This document shows positions 27,821 through 36,634 of a stretch of 47,400 nt of DNA, piece after piece. The translations under genes and the position numbers were made by a program. The notes beneath the pieces were generated by a model, which had not been told where the DNA came from, searched no databases, and saw only the letters and a list, made by a program, of their open reading frames with translations. The stretch's first letter is position 1, and every line of letters starts with the position of its first letter. This stretch comes from a virus. Location: positions 64,001 through 111,400 of IMG/VR virus record IMGVR_UViG_3300023238_000006; one strand, written 5' to 3'.

Positions 27821-28995
27821 GATAGAACCCTGATATACGCACGTATATCACGACTAAAGGTTAACCCGTCCCACCCCTGAGCACTCTGCACTACATAAAA
27901 CTTTATAGTACCTGCAGTATCTATAACATAATACATAAAAAATTCCCACGCAGCACGAAACATTATCTTTGCCCCGTTTACAACTGGCACATTCCCAAAT
28001 GCTTTAAATGTATAAGTTAGTGAAGGTATATTTACAGATACATTTAAAGTCTGGCCAACTGCTAAACTAACTGTTAGTGTAGACATAAGAGTGGTACCTA
28101 AATTAATTGCAGTATGAGCAGCTACAACTAAATGGTCTGTAACACTAGATGTTGCAGTGAAGAAATGTGAATTAGTTGAAAATAAATCAAACACTACATT
28201 ATTCTTTCTACACCCTATAGCCTCTACACCTCCAATTGACTTAAATGATACACCTTGTAAAGCAAAGTCATATGAATTTATCAATTGTATAAGTGTATGA
28301 CCACCAGTAGTTCTCTGATTAGTATACGTTAGGTTATCTGTAGATGTAACAAAATTACCACCGGCCGTACTATTAGGATCTATATCATTAGAATGCGGTA
28401 TTGCTAATATGGTATCATAATCGTTGACTCTACCTGCAAGATTATCTATAAATGCCACATACTGATTAGTTAATACATTAGAGCCATTGATATAAATACC
28501 CGTACTATCTATTTTGACTTCACTTGCAGGCGCTTCTACTACGTTGTCAATCACATACACATCTATATACTCAAAGACTAGTTTAGATGGCAATGCATCT
28601 TCTGAAGCAGTATAACCACCATTCTGGGCATCTAGTCCAAAGCATAAGCCTTTAGCTCCAACATTACCAAAAGTAGTAGTATCAGGTAAAACCACCCAGT
28701 CTGGTGAGTCTATCTGTGCTTGAAAAAAGTACCTAGTACCAGCGTCAAATCCTACTACTAAACAGTTTGAGTTCAGAGGGACTGAGGTTGTAGAAGCATA
28801 CCCTTTTGTAGTTAGGCCTGCAGCATTATACGGAACAGTACCATCTGCGGTAAACCTGTGTATTGATGACACTTTCATATAAGGCATAGATGAATGAAAT
28901 GACGTACCTGCAACATTAGTTTTAACTACAGTAGTAGACCCTTCATATAAATGTAGTATCTTTTCAGTACCATTTGCTCCAACATAGACACTCAT
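27817..28995 (-). CDS. Tail fibre/adhesin-like protein, 392 aa
   Basis: Mostly predicted beta structure, rich in Thr, Ser, Val and Asn, with no membrane segment. Segments such as WVVLPDTTTFGNVGAKGLCFGLD and SLTYTFKAFGNVPVVNGAKIMF suggest carbohydrate-binding or shaft-like beta folds, but no family is recognised. It overlaps the 94-residue gene upstream by four bases. Together they lie between two 55-bp direct repeats, suggesting a removable fibre cassette. Its stop codon is inside repeat copy 1. Confidence 0.55.
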   Translation of the reverse strand: MSVYVGANGTEKILHLYEGSTTVVKTNVAGTSFHSSMPYMKVSSIHRFTADGTVPYNAAGLTTKGYASTTSVPLNSNCLVVGFDAGTRYFFQAQIDSPDWVVLPDTTTFGNVGAKGLCFGLDAQNGGYTASEDALPSKLVFEYIDVYVIDNVVEAPASEVKIDSTGIYINGSNVLTNQYVAFIDNLAGRVNDYDTILAIPHSNDIDPNSTAGGNFVTSTDNLTYTNQRTTGGHTLIQLINSYDFALQGVSFKSIGGVEAIGCRKNNVVFDLFSTNSHFFTATSSVTDHLVVAAHTAINLGTTLMSTLTVSLAVGQTLNVSVNIPSLTYTFKAFGNVPVVNGAKIMFRAAWEFFMYYVIDTAGTIKFYVVQSAQGWDGLTFSRDIRAYIRVLS

Positions 28996-29276
28996 CTTAT
29001 ATGTATCTCCCCTAAACCTAGATTTATCTTCATAATATAATCAGAGTCATCAGCAGGAGTTACTCCATCTGTACGTAAGTTGTATATAACATTACCAGCA
29101 AAGATATTTGAGGACACAGAGCCAGTAGTAATCTTGCCACCATCTATAACAGTAGTACCTGTAGGACTAGCCAAGTCAGCAGCTAAGGCTGTTACACCAT
29201 CATCACTGTACTGCTCAGTAGCTATATTCTTAGCTTTCTCTGATGCTTGTGTTATGTTTGTTATGTTTAGTGGCAT
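28992..29276 (-). CDS. Short fibre protein with J-like motif, 94 aa
   Basis: The C-terminal half contains TVIDGGKITTGSVSSNIFAG and INLGLGEIHIR, closely resembling the TTIDGGRITTGTIDAQSI segment of the neighbouring 785-residue fibre. These are repeats typical of the C-terminal region of phage tail-tip J-like proteins. It looks like a detached module of such a fibre. The start has AAAGGA upstream. It is the first gene of the repeat-flanked cassette. Confidence 0.55.
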   Translation of the reverse strand: MPLNITNITQASEKAKNIATEQYSDDGVTALAADLASPTGTTVIDGGKITTGSVSSNIFAGNVIYNLRTDGVTPADDSDYIMKINLGLGEIHIR

Positions 29277-29300
29277 TGTTTTCCTTTATGGCTTTGCGGC

Positions 29301-29355
29301 GTTGAATTTGTTGCCATTTTATTTCCTTATTGGTTTGTAATTATAGCGTAGTTAT
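29301..29355. repeat. 55-bp direct repeat, copy 2
   Basis: Perfect copy of 27766-27820, 1535 bases away. It contains the TAA stop of the 785-residue fibre gene, the TATAAT-like element, a ribosome site, and a vestigial start (MATNST) that runs into a short dead-end frame rather than a full gene. Confidence 0.9.
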
Positions 29356-31709
29356 CTAAGGTTATTCACGTATACGGACGATGAGGTGGACCCAGTAGAT
29401 GAGTGGCTGCCCCCCCCCACAGTTTCATACGTTGTAGATACCCTAGTACTAAGAAGAGGAGAATTACCACTAATATCAGTGGCTATGTTAGGATAGTCCC
29501 CCGCTAGTAGTCTAACAACACTTACCTTAGATGATGAAGTTGTGTGCTGTATATTAAAATTAAGCCCACAAGAAGTAAAAGATGTCCATTGCCCATATAT
29601 ACTAGATGTATACTGCGCGGTAACATTAGTACCAAAATTATTAAATATTAACCCAGTAAAGTTGTTACTACTACCACCACCACAATCTGCGTTATCTTGT
29701 ATTCTATGAGTAAATATAACAGTATCCCCTAGTAGGAACTCAGTATCTGTGTATGCCACCCTATTACAGTAGGAGGCATATGCATATGCACTAATTACAA
29801 TAATATTTGCTGCTACTGTAATAGGAGGTCTTATTCGAACAGCTTTATTATTGTTACCTGAGTTACTTCTATCATACGATCCTATATATGATGAGATGAG
29901 CGTCCCCGTGGTAGTACGAGTACTACTAGCAGTGATATCACTGACAGAGGAGATACTAGGTAATCTGTATTCATGAGTGGCACTTAAATACACAGCATCA
30001 CTGTACAAAGATGGATTAGCGTTGTATGTAGTAACAGGGATGTGAAAGTTTGTAAGAACCTCTAACTCACCGTCAAGATCTAAATACGACGCCTTGATAA
30101 CTGCACCATTTATAGCAGCACCCGATATTATACTACCTGTTATTTCTTTACCGTGTATAATAGTAGCAGATATGCTCTCAGCAATCAACCCTACAGTGTT
30201 TATACTTTGTGCATCTATAGTACCAGTAGTAATCCTTCCACCATCAATGGTTGTAGTATTAACATAATCAGTAGTAGCAAAACTACCTGTAAGTGTATCT
30301 GCTGTAATCTTAGCTAACTTCATCCTACTTATTGTACTTACGCCAATCCATCCTAGCATCATCTTAGTAGCTGTACTAGCCATTACGTAGTTATTAACTG
30401 TTCCAACCTTAGTCCCATCAGCTAGCCGTATTGCACCGCTAGCATCTATGTTACCGCCTGTTGGGTTTATTATTCCTTCTACTGAGTACCATGTGGTTGC
30501 ATCTAGTACATTACCATCTATCATTGTATATGTTATATTATTATACGTAACTGCATCTAATGAGTCCATTAGCACTACATTGAATCTATCCAGGCTGGTT
30601 ACACCTTTTACAGCAAATCTATAGTAATATGACATATACATCTCATCAACGTATGGGCTGTACACTTCATCAGCAACTACTGGCATATTTATCTGTGGTT
30701 CAGCAAATACGTCTATACCTGCTGCACTACTTTGCACTGGTGCTCCAACCAATTGATACCCAGCATTATTAGTATCAGCTATTAAGCTTGTAGTTGGTAT
30801 TAAGTTATCTGTAATATTAATATTCTTATCACCTACTGCTATAGTTGTTATACTAGCTGCAATTGCTTCGTCAACTGTACCTATTGACCCACCGCCGAAT
30901 GTAACTACTCCATTGAAGTTAGCCTTACCTGTTACTGTGTCAACCGAGAACATAGGCGGTGTAGAAGCTACGCCGTTACTAACTGTGAACTTATCTGCTA
31001 GTATGTTGAATGAGCTAGTAAGTCCTGTAGCCTCTGCTACAAACCCAGCTACATGTCCACCTACATCCACTACTAAACTTGACTTAGCTCTGGCTCCCCC
31101 TACTGTATCCACCACTGCCTCGTCTATCCTAGTAACACTAGCAGATGTTCCATTGAGTGTGGCAACTACTATATCATAATCATTAGCATATGCTGTGTCT
31201 CTATTAGCGAATGCTGTAGTTATACTTGTCTTATATGCTTCTACATCTCCACCGAACTTAGCACCTATCTGTTCTAATGCTATTGCAGTAGCTTCTGCCT
31301 CTGTAACCTTAGTAGCTATTAATGCTATATCTATAGCTCTGTTAGAACCTACTTCGCTTACTACCGTGTTTACTATAGTATTGATGGAGGTATTAGATGT
31401 GTTGATACTATCTATATTCTGCTGTATACCGACTGCCAATTGGTCAGTAAGTGTCGTTATACCACTGATTAATGTAGCAATACTACCACCAGCTTGTATC
31501 TCTTGTACTATAGCAGCTGTTACCCATGTAGGTATAGCACCAGTTAGATTTCCACCTGCAAATATACCACCACTTGATAATGTATACTCAGCAGGCATCA
31601 CTTCCATATAGGCACTATCGTTAGTACTTACAGTAGCCTCTATAAGTCCTTCAGTTACTTCAACAGTATCACCAACTATCTTAGTACTATCAGACTGAAC
31701 TTCAATCAT
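29352..31709 (-). CDS. Tail fibre with J-like (DUF1983-type) module, 785 aa
   Basis: A receptor-region structural protein. The N-terminal half is helical and Thr/Ile-rich. The segment around residues 205-265 (TVGGARAKSSLVVDVGGHVAG, then LADKFTVSNG and FSVDTVTGKANFNG) matches the central module of lambda J-like tail-tip proteins. Beta-helical repeats follow (TTIDGGRITTGTIDAQSI, ITGSIISGAAINGAVI). The C-terminal domain is beta-rich and Ser/Thr-rich. Near the end a run of nine G on the coding strand encodes GlyGlyGly at 29410-29418. The stop lies in a 55-bp repeat. The start overlaps the stop of the upstream 138-residue frame. Confidence 0.65.
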   Translation of the reverse strand: MIEVQSDSTKIVGDTVEVTEGLIEATVSTNDSAYMEVMPAEYTLSSGGIFAGGNLTGAIPTWVTAAIVQEIQAGGSIATLISGITTLTDQLAVGIQQNIDSINTSNTSINTIVNTVVSEVGSNRAIDIALIATKVTEAEATAIALEQIGAKFGGDVEAYKTSITTAFANRDTAYANDYDIVVATLNGTSASVTRIDEAVVDTVGGARAKSSLVVDVGGHVAGFVAEATGLTSSFNILADKFTVSNGVASTPPMFSVDTVTGKANFNGVVTFGGGSIGTVDEAIAASITTIAVGDKNINITDNLIPTTSLIADTNNAGYQLVGAPVQSSAAGIDVFAEPQINMPVVADEVYSPYVDEMYMSYYYRFAVKGVTSLDRFNVVLMDSLDAVTYNNITYTMIDGNVLDATTWYSVEGIINPTGGNIDASGAIRLADGTKVGTVNNYVMASTATKMMLGWIGVSTISRMKLAKITADTLTGSFATTDYVNTTTIDGGRITTGTIDAQSINTVGLIAESISATIIHGKEITGSIISGAAINGAVIKASYLDLDGELEVLTNFHIPVTTYNANPSLYSDAVYLSATHEYRLPSISSVSDITASSTRTTTGTLISSYIGSYDRSNSGNNNKAVRIRPPITVAANIIVISAYAYASYCNRVAYTDTEFLLGDTVIFTHRIQDNADCGGGSSNNFTGLIFNNFGTNVTAQYTSSIYGQWTSFTSCGLNFNIQHTTSSSKVSVVRLLAGDYPNIATDISGNSPLLSTRVSTTYETVGGGSHSSTGSTSSSVYVNNLR

Positions 31710-32095
31710 TAGATAGTACCTGTAGGAACTACATATACTTTATCTATAGTTGTGACCCTATTCTCTATTGCAGATGCAGTAGTAAATGTAAGAGTTACTA
31801 CTCCTTGGTATCCCGGCTTAATATAGTAACCATCAACTTTATCACCTCTAGCTACTTCTAAGCCAGTTGTGTAAGCAACATCCAATGAGTATTTAACTAT
31901 ACCATCTAGAGGATCACCTTGCACAACTCCAATAACAGGAACTGAATAAGGTAGCATAGTATCCCAATCTATCAGCTCAAAGGTTGCACCGTTAACTTCT
32001 AAGTTAGTTAAGTCTTGTGCTAGGAATGAATCTTTAGCTACAACTCTAACAGTAAATTGGTATGGTTTACCTTTTGGTATTCTGAATTCAGCCAT
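31709..32095 (-). CDS. Small virion protein, about 128 aa
   Basis: The start is set at MAEFRIPKG (ATG at 32095), which has AAGGA eight bases upstream; an in-frame ATG ten codons earlier lacks one. The protein is beta-rich (YQFTVRVVAKDSF, GVVTLTFTTASAIENRVTTI). It resembles small baseplate/neck or fibre-attachment proteins that precede phage fibres, but no family is claimed. Its stop overlaps the start of the 785-residue fibre. A terminator-like hairpin lies just upstream. Confidence 0.55.
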   Translation of the reverse strand: MAEFRIPKGKPYQFTVRVVAKDSFLAQDLTNLEVNGATFELIDWDTMLPYSVPVIGVVQGDPLDGIVKYSLDVAYTTGLEVARGDKVDGYYIKPGYQGVVTLTFTTASAIENRVTTIDKVYVVPTGTI

Positions 32096-32125
32096 TGATA
32101 TTATCCTTATTTTAGTAGTTAACAA

Positions 32126-32143
32126 AAGCCTCCTAAGAGGCTT
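32126..32143 (-). terminator. Rho-independent-type terminator
   Basis: A perfect 7-bp stem AAGCCTC/GAGGCTT with a four-base loop. On the - strand it reads into CTTTTGTT, the T-rich tail expected of an intrinsic terminator. It lies 17 bases beyond the stop of the 191-residue gene and before the next gene, so it would end or attenuate capsid/neck transcription ahead of the fibre genes. Confidence 0.7.
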
Positions 32144-32159
32144 CTATAACAACTAGCTG

Positions 32160-32735
32160 TTAGGCAAGTTTGCTATTACGCATCGACTGGACTGCAGCCA
32201 ACGCTTTTAACTCAGCATCAGTTAAAGGCTCAACTGGTACTATAACAAATCTCTTCTTAGAAACCATATTATCACCACCACCAGCTTTAGGGGAATGGAT
32301 GATCATAGGAGCATCTTTGAGATTCTCAATAGCACCTACCCTTACATACTGAGGTTCACCACTAAGGTCTACCCAGTCAGTCTGCATACCAATCAATCTA
32401 TTACCCCATGATACTGAGATCATCTCGTCTTTAGTTTGACTCTCTCGCATATCTCTTACAATAACTCTTTCCTTAGCAAACAGCTCTAACCTTTGTAACT
32501 GAGCCTCGCTCTGTACCTTACGTCCTGGGGTACCCTTAGGTGTAGTAGCAGCTACCTTAGCTTCTTCTTCTCTATCTCTTCCATGAACAGCATCTTGTTT
32601 AGACTTAAAAGCATTGAGTGCCTCTAAATATTCTGTCTTATTTGGTTTCTGGGGGTTCTTAGCTTTAACTTCTAGACCAAAATCTTCACAAGCCTCTTTT
32701 AGTTGTGCGTTAGTCATATCATCAAAATCTGTCAT
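32160..32735 (-). CDS. Neck/connector-region protein with HeH/SAP-like N-terminus, 191 aa
   Basis: The first about 45 residues (DMTNAQLKEACEDFGLEVKAKNPQKPNKTEYLEALNAF, described in pieces) have the Lxxx(C/L)xxxGLxVxxxxxKxxLxxAL pattern of HeH/SAP-type or Rho-N-like helical modules found in small phage head proteins. A basic linker and a beta-rich C-terminal half follow (MISVSWGNRLIGMQTDW, KRFVIVPVEPLT). It follows the capsid gene after about 160 bases, so a head decoration or head-tail connector role is likely. Function is inferred from position only. Confidence 0.5.
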   Translation of the reverse strand: MTDFDDMTNAQLKEACEDFGLEVKAKNPQKPNKTEYLEALNAFKSKQDAVHGRDREEEAKVAATTPKGTPGRKVQSEAQLQRLELFAKERVIVRDMRESQTKDEMISVSWGNRLIGMQTDWVDLSGEPQYVRVGAIENLKDAPMIIHSPKAGGGDNMVSKKRFVIVPVEPLTDAELKALAAVQSMRNSKLA

Positions 32736-32814
32736 TCATTAATTCCTTTAGTTTGGTTGACCTTAGTCATTGCCATAGTTGTTCTAGCCGTTAGCTACAA
32801 GGTTACGATTTGGT

Positions 32815-32826
32815 AGTATACCATAA
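32815..32826 (-). promoter_or_regulatory. Candidate promoter, TTATGGTATACT on - strand
   Basis: In the about 160-base gap between the capsid gene and the 191-residue gene, the - strand reads TTATGGTATACTACC, an extended -10 (TGn-TATACT) sharing a long core with 24350. It lies directly after the hairpin at 32827-32844 in transcription order, a terminator-then-promoter arrangement. It is about 80 bases before the next start codon. Confidence 0.4.
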
Positions 32827-32844
32827 CTCCTCCCTAAGGAGGAG
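32827..32844 (-). terminator. Hairpin after the capsid gene, probable terminator
   Basis: A perfect 7-bp GC-containing stem CTCCTCC/GGAGGAG with loop CTAA, downstream of the major capsid gene. The sequence after it on the - strand (TTATGGTAT) is only partly T-rich, so it may be a weak terminator or an mRNA-stabilising hairpin. The same TTAG loop occurs in the hairpin at 32126-32143. Confidence 0.55.
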
Positions 32845-32894
32845 ATAGCTAGACTACAGTAAGAATACCAACTAGTGGTACCCCTAGGTTAGAA

Positions 32895-34226
32895 CTAAGC
32901 TATTGGAGCTGTACAAGCGATCATTCTGATACGCTCTGCCTTGTAGATAAGAGTACCGAAGTACCAAGCAATACTGATTGAACCTAGTTTACCAAATGGA
33001 TCGTTATGTGCATCAGCCTTAGGCATTGCAGTTTTGATCGCAGATGAATCACCTTCGAAACCAACAGTTGCGAAAGAATCAGAACCAACGAATAACACTG
33101 GGAATACGTCAAACGCATCAACAGTAGTAGACCCAGCTTGGAAAGAAGAGTGGTAACCAGCAGTATCATCAGTAGAGTCAGCTATACCATCAACCGCGCC
33201 AACACCACGGTACTTTTGCATGTTAGCAACTTCGATGAAACGGAAACGACCAATCTTACCGATCTCTCCATCAGCAACAGTACCAGCATCAGCATAAGAC
33301 TCAATTGGAGCCCAAACATTAACACCATTGTGTTGCATGTCTTCTAACATTGGAGTTAACTCTTGACCTACGTAAACATAGTAAGCTTTACCAACAACCT
33401 TAGTATCAATCTTGTTAGAACCTGTGATGATCTTAGTATCCGTAGGAACTAGTAATCTCTTAAGTTCACCTTCCATAAGACGTAAGTCAGCGAAAGTTAA
33501 TTCAGCAGCTCTGTTACAAGTAAGAAGTGAAGTAGCAACAACACCAGCGAAAGTTCTGTTTACAGCAGCTTCAGCAAGAAGTGCAGATTGAACTTGTGCC
33601 TCGTATAACTCACCCTTAGCTTCACCAAGTGCCATAGTCTTACCAGCAAGAACACCAACTCTAGAATCCATATCAATAGATTTCTGAGTAAACTTAAGGT
33701 GAAGACCGAACTCAGCAACACTACCACGTACAGTAACAGATTTAGTGTTAACCGCGTTAACGTTACCACCCTCTTCAGTTAATGTTGGGAAAGAACCAGA
33801 TACTACAGAGTAATCAGCGTCACCACCATAAATCTTACCAGTACCATACTTGTAAGAAGCATAACCAACAACAGCCTCAGCAGCAGTTACAGCAGCAGCT
33901 TGAGAAGCGTACTCACGTACTTCAACAGTAGCGATAAGAGCACTAGAAGCGTTATACACATAAAGAACCTGAGCAACAACAGTTGCAGCAGTAGCATCAA
34001 TACCACCATCAAGGCGGTTAAGTTCGTGAAGGATTGGGAACTGACGCTCTTTAACAATCTCATCACCAAAGTGCTTAGGTTGAGTTAAACGATCACCAAG
34101 TTGTGTAAAAGTTCTTTTCTTAGCTGCTTCACGAATAGCACCCTTTGACCAGAATTTGTCATTATATTGTTCGTCGATACCAGTAGTTGTTAACTTACCA
34201 GTGTTGAATTTAGAAGTTGTAGCCAT
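32895..34226 (-). CDS. Major capsid protein, N4-gp56 family
   Basis: A 443-residue protein forming the icosahedral shell (HK97-type fold). Several stretches fit the N4-gp56 capsid family: FGDEIVKERQFPILHELN near residue 55, GSVAEFGLHLKFTQKSID near 170, KRLLVPTDTKIITGS near 260, KAYYVYVGQELTPML and GRFRFIEVANMQKYRG. The reading frame uses more GCT/AAC/ACT-type codons and fewer rare ATA/CTA codons than its neighbours, consistent with very high expression. It follows the acidic scaffold-like gene by about 50 bases and has a ribosome site AAAGGT upstream. Confidence 0.85.
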   Translation of the reverse strand: MATTSKFNTGKLTTTGIDEQYNDKFWSKGAIREAAKKRTFTQLGDRLTQPKHFGDEIVKERQFPILHELNRLDGGIDATAATVVAQVLYVYNASSALIATVEVREYASQAAAVTAAEAVVGYASYKYGTGKIYGGDADYSVVSGSFPTLTEEGGNVNAVNTKSVTVRGSVAEFGLHLKFTQKSIDMDSRVGVLAGKTMALGEAKGELYEAQVQSALLAEAAVNRTFAGVVATSLLTCNRAAELTFADLRLMEGELKRLLVPTDTKIITGSNKIDTKVVGKAYYVYVGQELTPMLEDMQHNGVNVWAPIESYADAGTVADGEIGKIGRFRFIEVANMQKYRGVGAVDGIADSTDDTAGYHSSFQAGSTTVDAFDVFPVLFVGSDSFATVGFEGDSSAIKTAMPKADAHNDPFGKLGSISIAWYFGTLIYKAERIRMIACTAPIA

Positions 34227-34275
34227 TTTGTAAAACCTTTAAGTTTATTGTTTATTGTTTAAAGAGTAGAAGGGG

Positions 34276-35589
34276 TTACCCTCTACCGCTTGATACTAGG
34301 AAGTTCATTAGTTCATCTAAGTCTTCACCCTCTACTGCCAATGGATCGAACCTAGCTGCAGGCTTTGCCTTAGCTTTCTTCTTACTCATTGATGCAGCCT
34401 TCTTACGCTGCTGACTAACCTTAGCTTCACGCTTAGTCAATTCAGCTTTATAAGCATCTTCTTCCCTAGCCTTAACTATCTTAGCCTTCTCAGACTGGAC
34501 AGTTGGCTTCTTAACTACAGGAGCTTTAACCACCGCAGCTTCTACAGGAGCTTTAGGAGAGGCAACTGGTGCTTCCCTCTGTAACTCTGCCACAGCTGCA
34601 CGATACTTGTTTATAGTCGTCTTAGACCCATAAGTACCATTGTAATCTGATCTACTCATCTCACTCATCTTGTCCTGGACTCTATCATAGACTCCACTCT
34701 CCATGTGCTGTAACAAGTCATTACGAACAGCATCATTAGAGACAAACTCTTGGAAACTTGCAGGGTCCCATTCATTGCCTATAACTTGCCTAACACGATC
34801 TTCAATACCAGCTGCTTTAGCTCGTTCCATTGTATCTTCGATTACCATTGATTCGTCACTGGCAACATTACGTTTACCACTATACTCAATCACATCCATA
34901 TCTAAATCAAGTGGATCAATATTCAAAGACTGGAGATGAGACTTAATAGCCTCCTTATCTCCATCTAGAATATTCATAGCTAAGTCAAACTTAGACTGAT
35001 CGTCTAACATACCTCTCTCTTTAAGAGGGGCCATAAAAGGACGATACTGCTTAAAGCCTGCCATCTTCTCAGAGAAACCACCAGCCATCTGTTGTGACTG
35101 AATAATCTTCTGAGGATCTGCGAAGCCCTTAGTCTTCTTACCATTAACAACGAACTCTGTATTAACTACAGATTCATAGAAAGCCTTATAGTCGATTACA
35201 TCAGTGTCTGGAGCTTCACCGTCGATCGGCTCTTCTGTGTCTGTGTCTTCTTCTGATTCCTCATCAGTGGGTTCGTCCTCACCGTCTTCATCATCTGAAC
35301 TATCGTCCTCTACTAGAGTGTCTTCTTCCTCATCGTCCTCTTCGTCTTCTGAATCCTCGTCAAGATCGCCGTCGCTATCTTCATCAAGGGTATCATCATC
35401 CGCAGACTCTTCTTCTTGGTCTGTGTCCTCTTCTTCTTCTTGTTCTTCGTCATCGTTGTCTTCGTCTGCAGTATCTTCTGCATCTTCATCAACACTTTCA
35501 TCACGAAAAGACCCGTCTAACATAGAAGCAAACAGATCCTCTGTAAACTCTACTTCTTCTTCTGCTTCTCTCTTAATTTCTTCTGACAT
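34276..35589 (-). CDS. Acidic scaffold-like protein, 437 aa
   Basis: Residues about 10-125 are extremely acidic, almost only Asp/Glu/Ser/Thr. A helical middle (GGFSEKMAGFKQYRPFM, MLDDQSKFDLAMNILDG) and a basic, Ala/Lys-rich C-terminal region (VAELQREAPVASPKAPVEAA, AKVSQQRKKAASMSKKKAK) follow. Acidic N-terminus, basic C-terminus and position immediately before the capsid gene fit a capsid scaffold that directs prohead assembly. No sequence family is claimed. Confidence 0.65.
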   Translation of the reverse strand: MSEEIKREAEEEVEFTEDLFASMLDGSFRDESVDEDAEDTADEDNDDEEQEEEEDTDQEEESADDDTLDEDSDGDLDEDSEDEEDDEEEDTLVEDDSSDDEDGEDEPTDEESEEDTDTEEPIDGEAPDTDVIDYKAFYESVVNTEFVVNGKKTKGFADPQKIIQSQQMAGGFSEKMAGFKQYRPFMAPLKERGMLDDQSKFDLAMNILDGDKEAIKSHLQSLNIDPLDLDMDVIEYSGKRNVASDESMVIEDTMERAKAAGIEDRVRQVIGNEWDPASFQEFVSNDAVRNDLLQHMESGVYDRVQDKMSEMSRSDYNGTYGSKTTINKYRAAVAELQREAPVASPKAPVEAAVVKAPVVKKPTVQSEKAKIVKAREEDAYKAELTKREAKVSQQRKKAASMSKKKAKAKPAARFDPLAVEGEDLDELMNFLVSSGRG

Positions 35590-35591
35590 AA

Positions 35592-35975
35592 TTATTCCTC
35601 ATCTTCAGCATATTGCTTAGTAACACTAACACGTTCAAGTTCTTCATTCTCTATATTGAATGGAGCTTGCCCCGCCTCTACCTCTATAGTACCCTTATAC
35701 CCAGGAGTTCCAATATACGCTTTAAAGTGGCTTATACAAGCTAACTCCAAATGTATCTCTTTGTCTGTGTAATCAGATGACCTAATAGGATCTGTTAGTA
35801 TTTTAAACAACTTAGCTTCTAATGACTCTATATAACCAGCCATAATAACTCGTTGAAATTTAGGGTCTTTCCTTAAGGCTTCTAAGTCCTTACCTCGCTC
35901 AATAGCTTGTTGCTGTACAGCAATGTAGCTATCTATAGCTTTCAGTGTTTCATTCAGTATAAGCGTATCGCCCAT
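35592..35975 (-). CDS. Small virion-region protein, 127 aa
   Basis: Helical N-terminal two thirds (ETLKAIDSYIAVQQQAIERG, AGYIESLEAKLFKIL) and an acidic tail. The start has AAAGGA six bases upstream. It ends two bases before the scaffold start, so it is probably co-translated with it. No family recognised; a head-assembly or portal-associated role is suggested by position alone. Confidence 0.55.
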   Translation of the reverse strand: MGDTLILNETLKAIDSYIAVQQQAIERGKDLEALRKDPKFQRVIMAGYIESLEAKLFKILTDPIRSSDYTDKEIHLELACISHFKAYIGTPGYKGTIEVEAGQAPFNIENEELERVSVTKQYAEDEE

Positions 35976-36073
35976 CGTAGTCCTTTAGGTTGCTTTACAG
36001 CATTGCCTGGTATGCAGCTTTTTAGAGCATCAGTTGTTGGCTCGTTGAAGGGAAAGTCTAGGTCAATCCCTAC

Positions 36074-36093
36074 CTACATAAGTTATTATGTAG
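36074..36093. repeat. 8-bp perfect inverted repeat in the gap between virion genes
   Basis: CTACATAA, loop GTTA, TTATGTAG. It lies in the 165-base gap between the 156- and 127-residue genes. It is AT-rich and without a T-tail, so a terminator role is doubtful; it could be an RNA hairpin or an operator-like site. The rest of the gap holds a short open - strand frame without a start codon (36073-35954). Confidence 0.5.
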
Positions 36094-36140
36094 TAACTCT
36101 TAACTGGCGTGAGTATACATTAGTGTAACTTAATCCAAAC

Positions 36141-36611
36141 TTAATTTAGGTCATATCCTCCCAGTCCTTGGGATTGTTCTAGCTGTGCTTGATCTTGCTG
36201 CATAAACTGCTGTGCCATCTGCATAGCTGCTTGAGCTACCTGAGGATCCATCTGCCCATTTTGAACCATAGATTGTAATTGCTCTTGACCAATCTGACCT
36301 TGAATAATACCATCAGCTACTTGCTCAGTCTGGATTCTCATCCCTTCTTGCTGCTCTTGCTGTTGAGCTTGTAACCCTCTCTGAGCTAACCCCTCTGTAG
36401 CTTCAGCCATCCCTTGCTCTCTACCAGCTTGTGCACCAGCCTGTGCTATCTGTGACTCTCTATTAGCAACTGCTGCTTGTGCTTGTGCACCTTGTGCTGC
36501 CTTTCTAGCATCAGCTTCTTGTAATGCTGGGTGTCTCTCTCGTATATATGGGTTGGGTGCAACAGCCGGTGCTGTTGGTTGGCCTAGTCCTTGTTGCTCA
36601 TCTGGGTTCAT
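36141..36611 (-). CDS. Gln/Ala-rich virion-region protein, 156 aa
   Basis: Low-complexity, dominated by Gln, Ala, Gly and Met (for example AAMQMAQQFMQQDQAQLEQ), with a predicted helical core. Such Gln-rich proteins often lie next to the portal in N4- and P22-related phages and may act as head-assembly or internal proteins. This is inference from position. The start is preceded by AAAGGAAAC and follows the portal stop by about 24 bases. Confidence 0.55.
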   Translation of the reverse strand: MNPDEQQGLGQPTAPAVAPNPYIRERHPALQEADARKAAQGAQAQAAVANRESQIAQAGAQAGREQGMAEATEGLAQRGLQAQQQEQQEGMRIQTEQVADGIIQGQIGQEQLQSMVQNGQMDPQVAQAAMQMAQQFMQQDQAQLEQSQGLGGYDLN

Positions 36612-36634
36612 TTAGTTTCCTTTTAGTTTTAGTA

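Noticed and set aside
35204-35620. Long Ser-rich frame on the + strand
   Set aside because: It is the antisense of the Asp/Glu-rich scaffold-like gene; its composition is explained by GAx codons on the other strand.
35990-36080. Possible tRNA in the gap between two virion genes
   Set aside because: A GGTCAATCC stretch and a D-arm-like GCTTTTTAGAGC looked suggestive, but no T-stem pairs and no acceptor stem could be formed.
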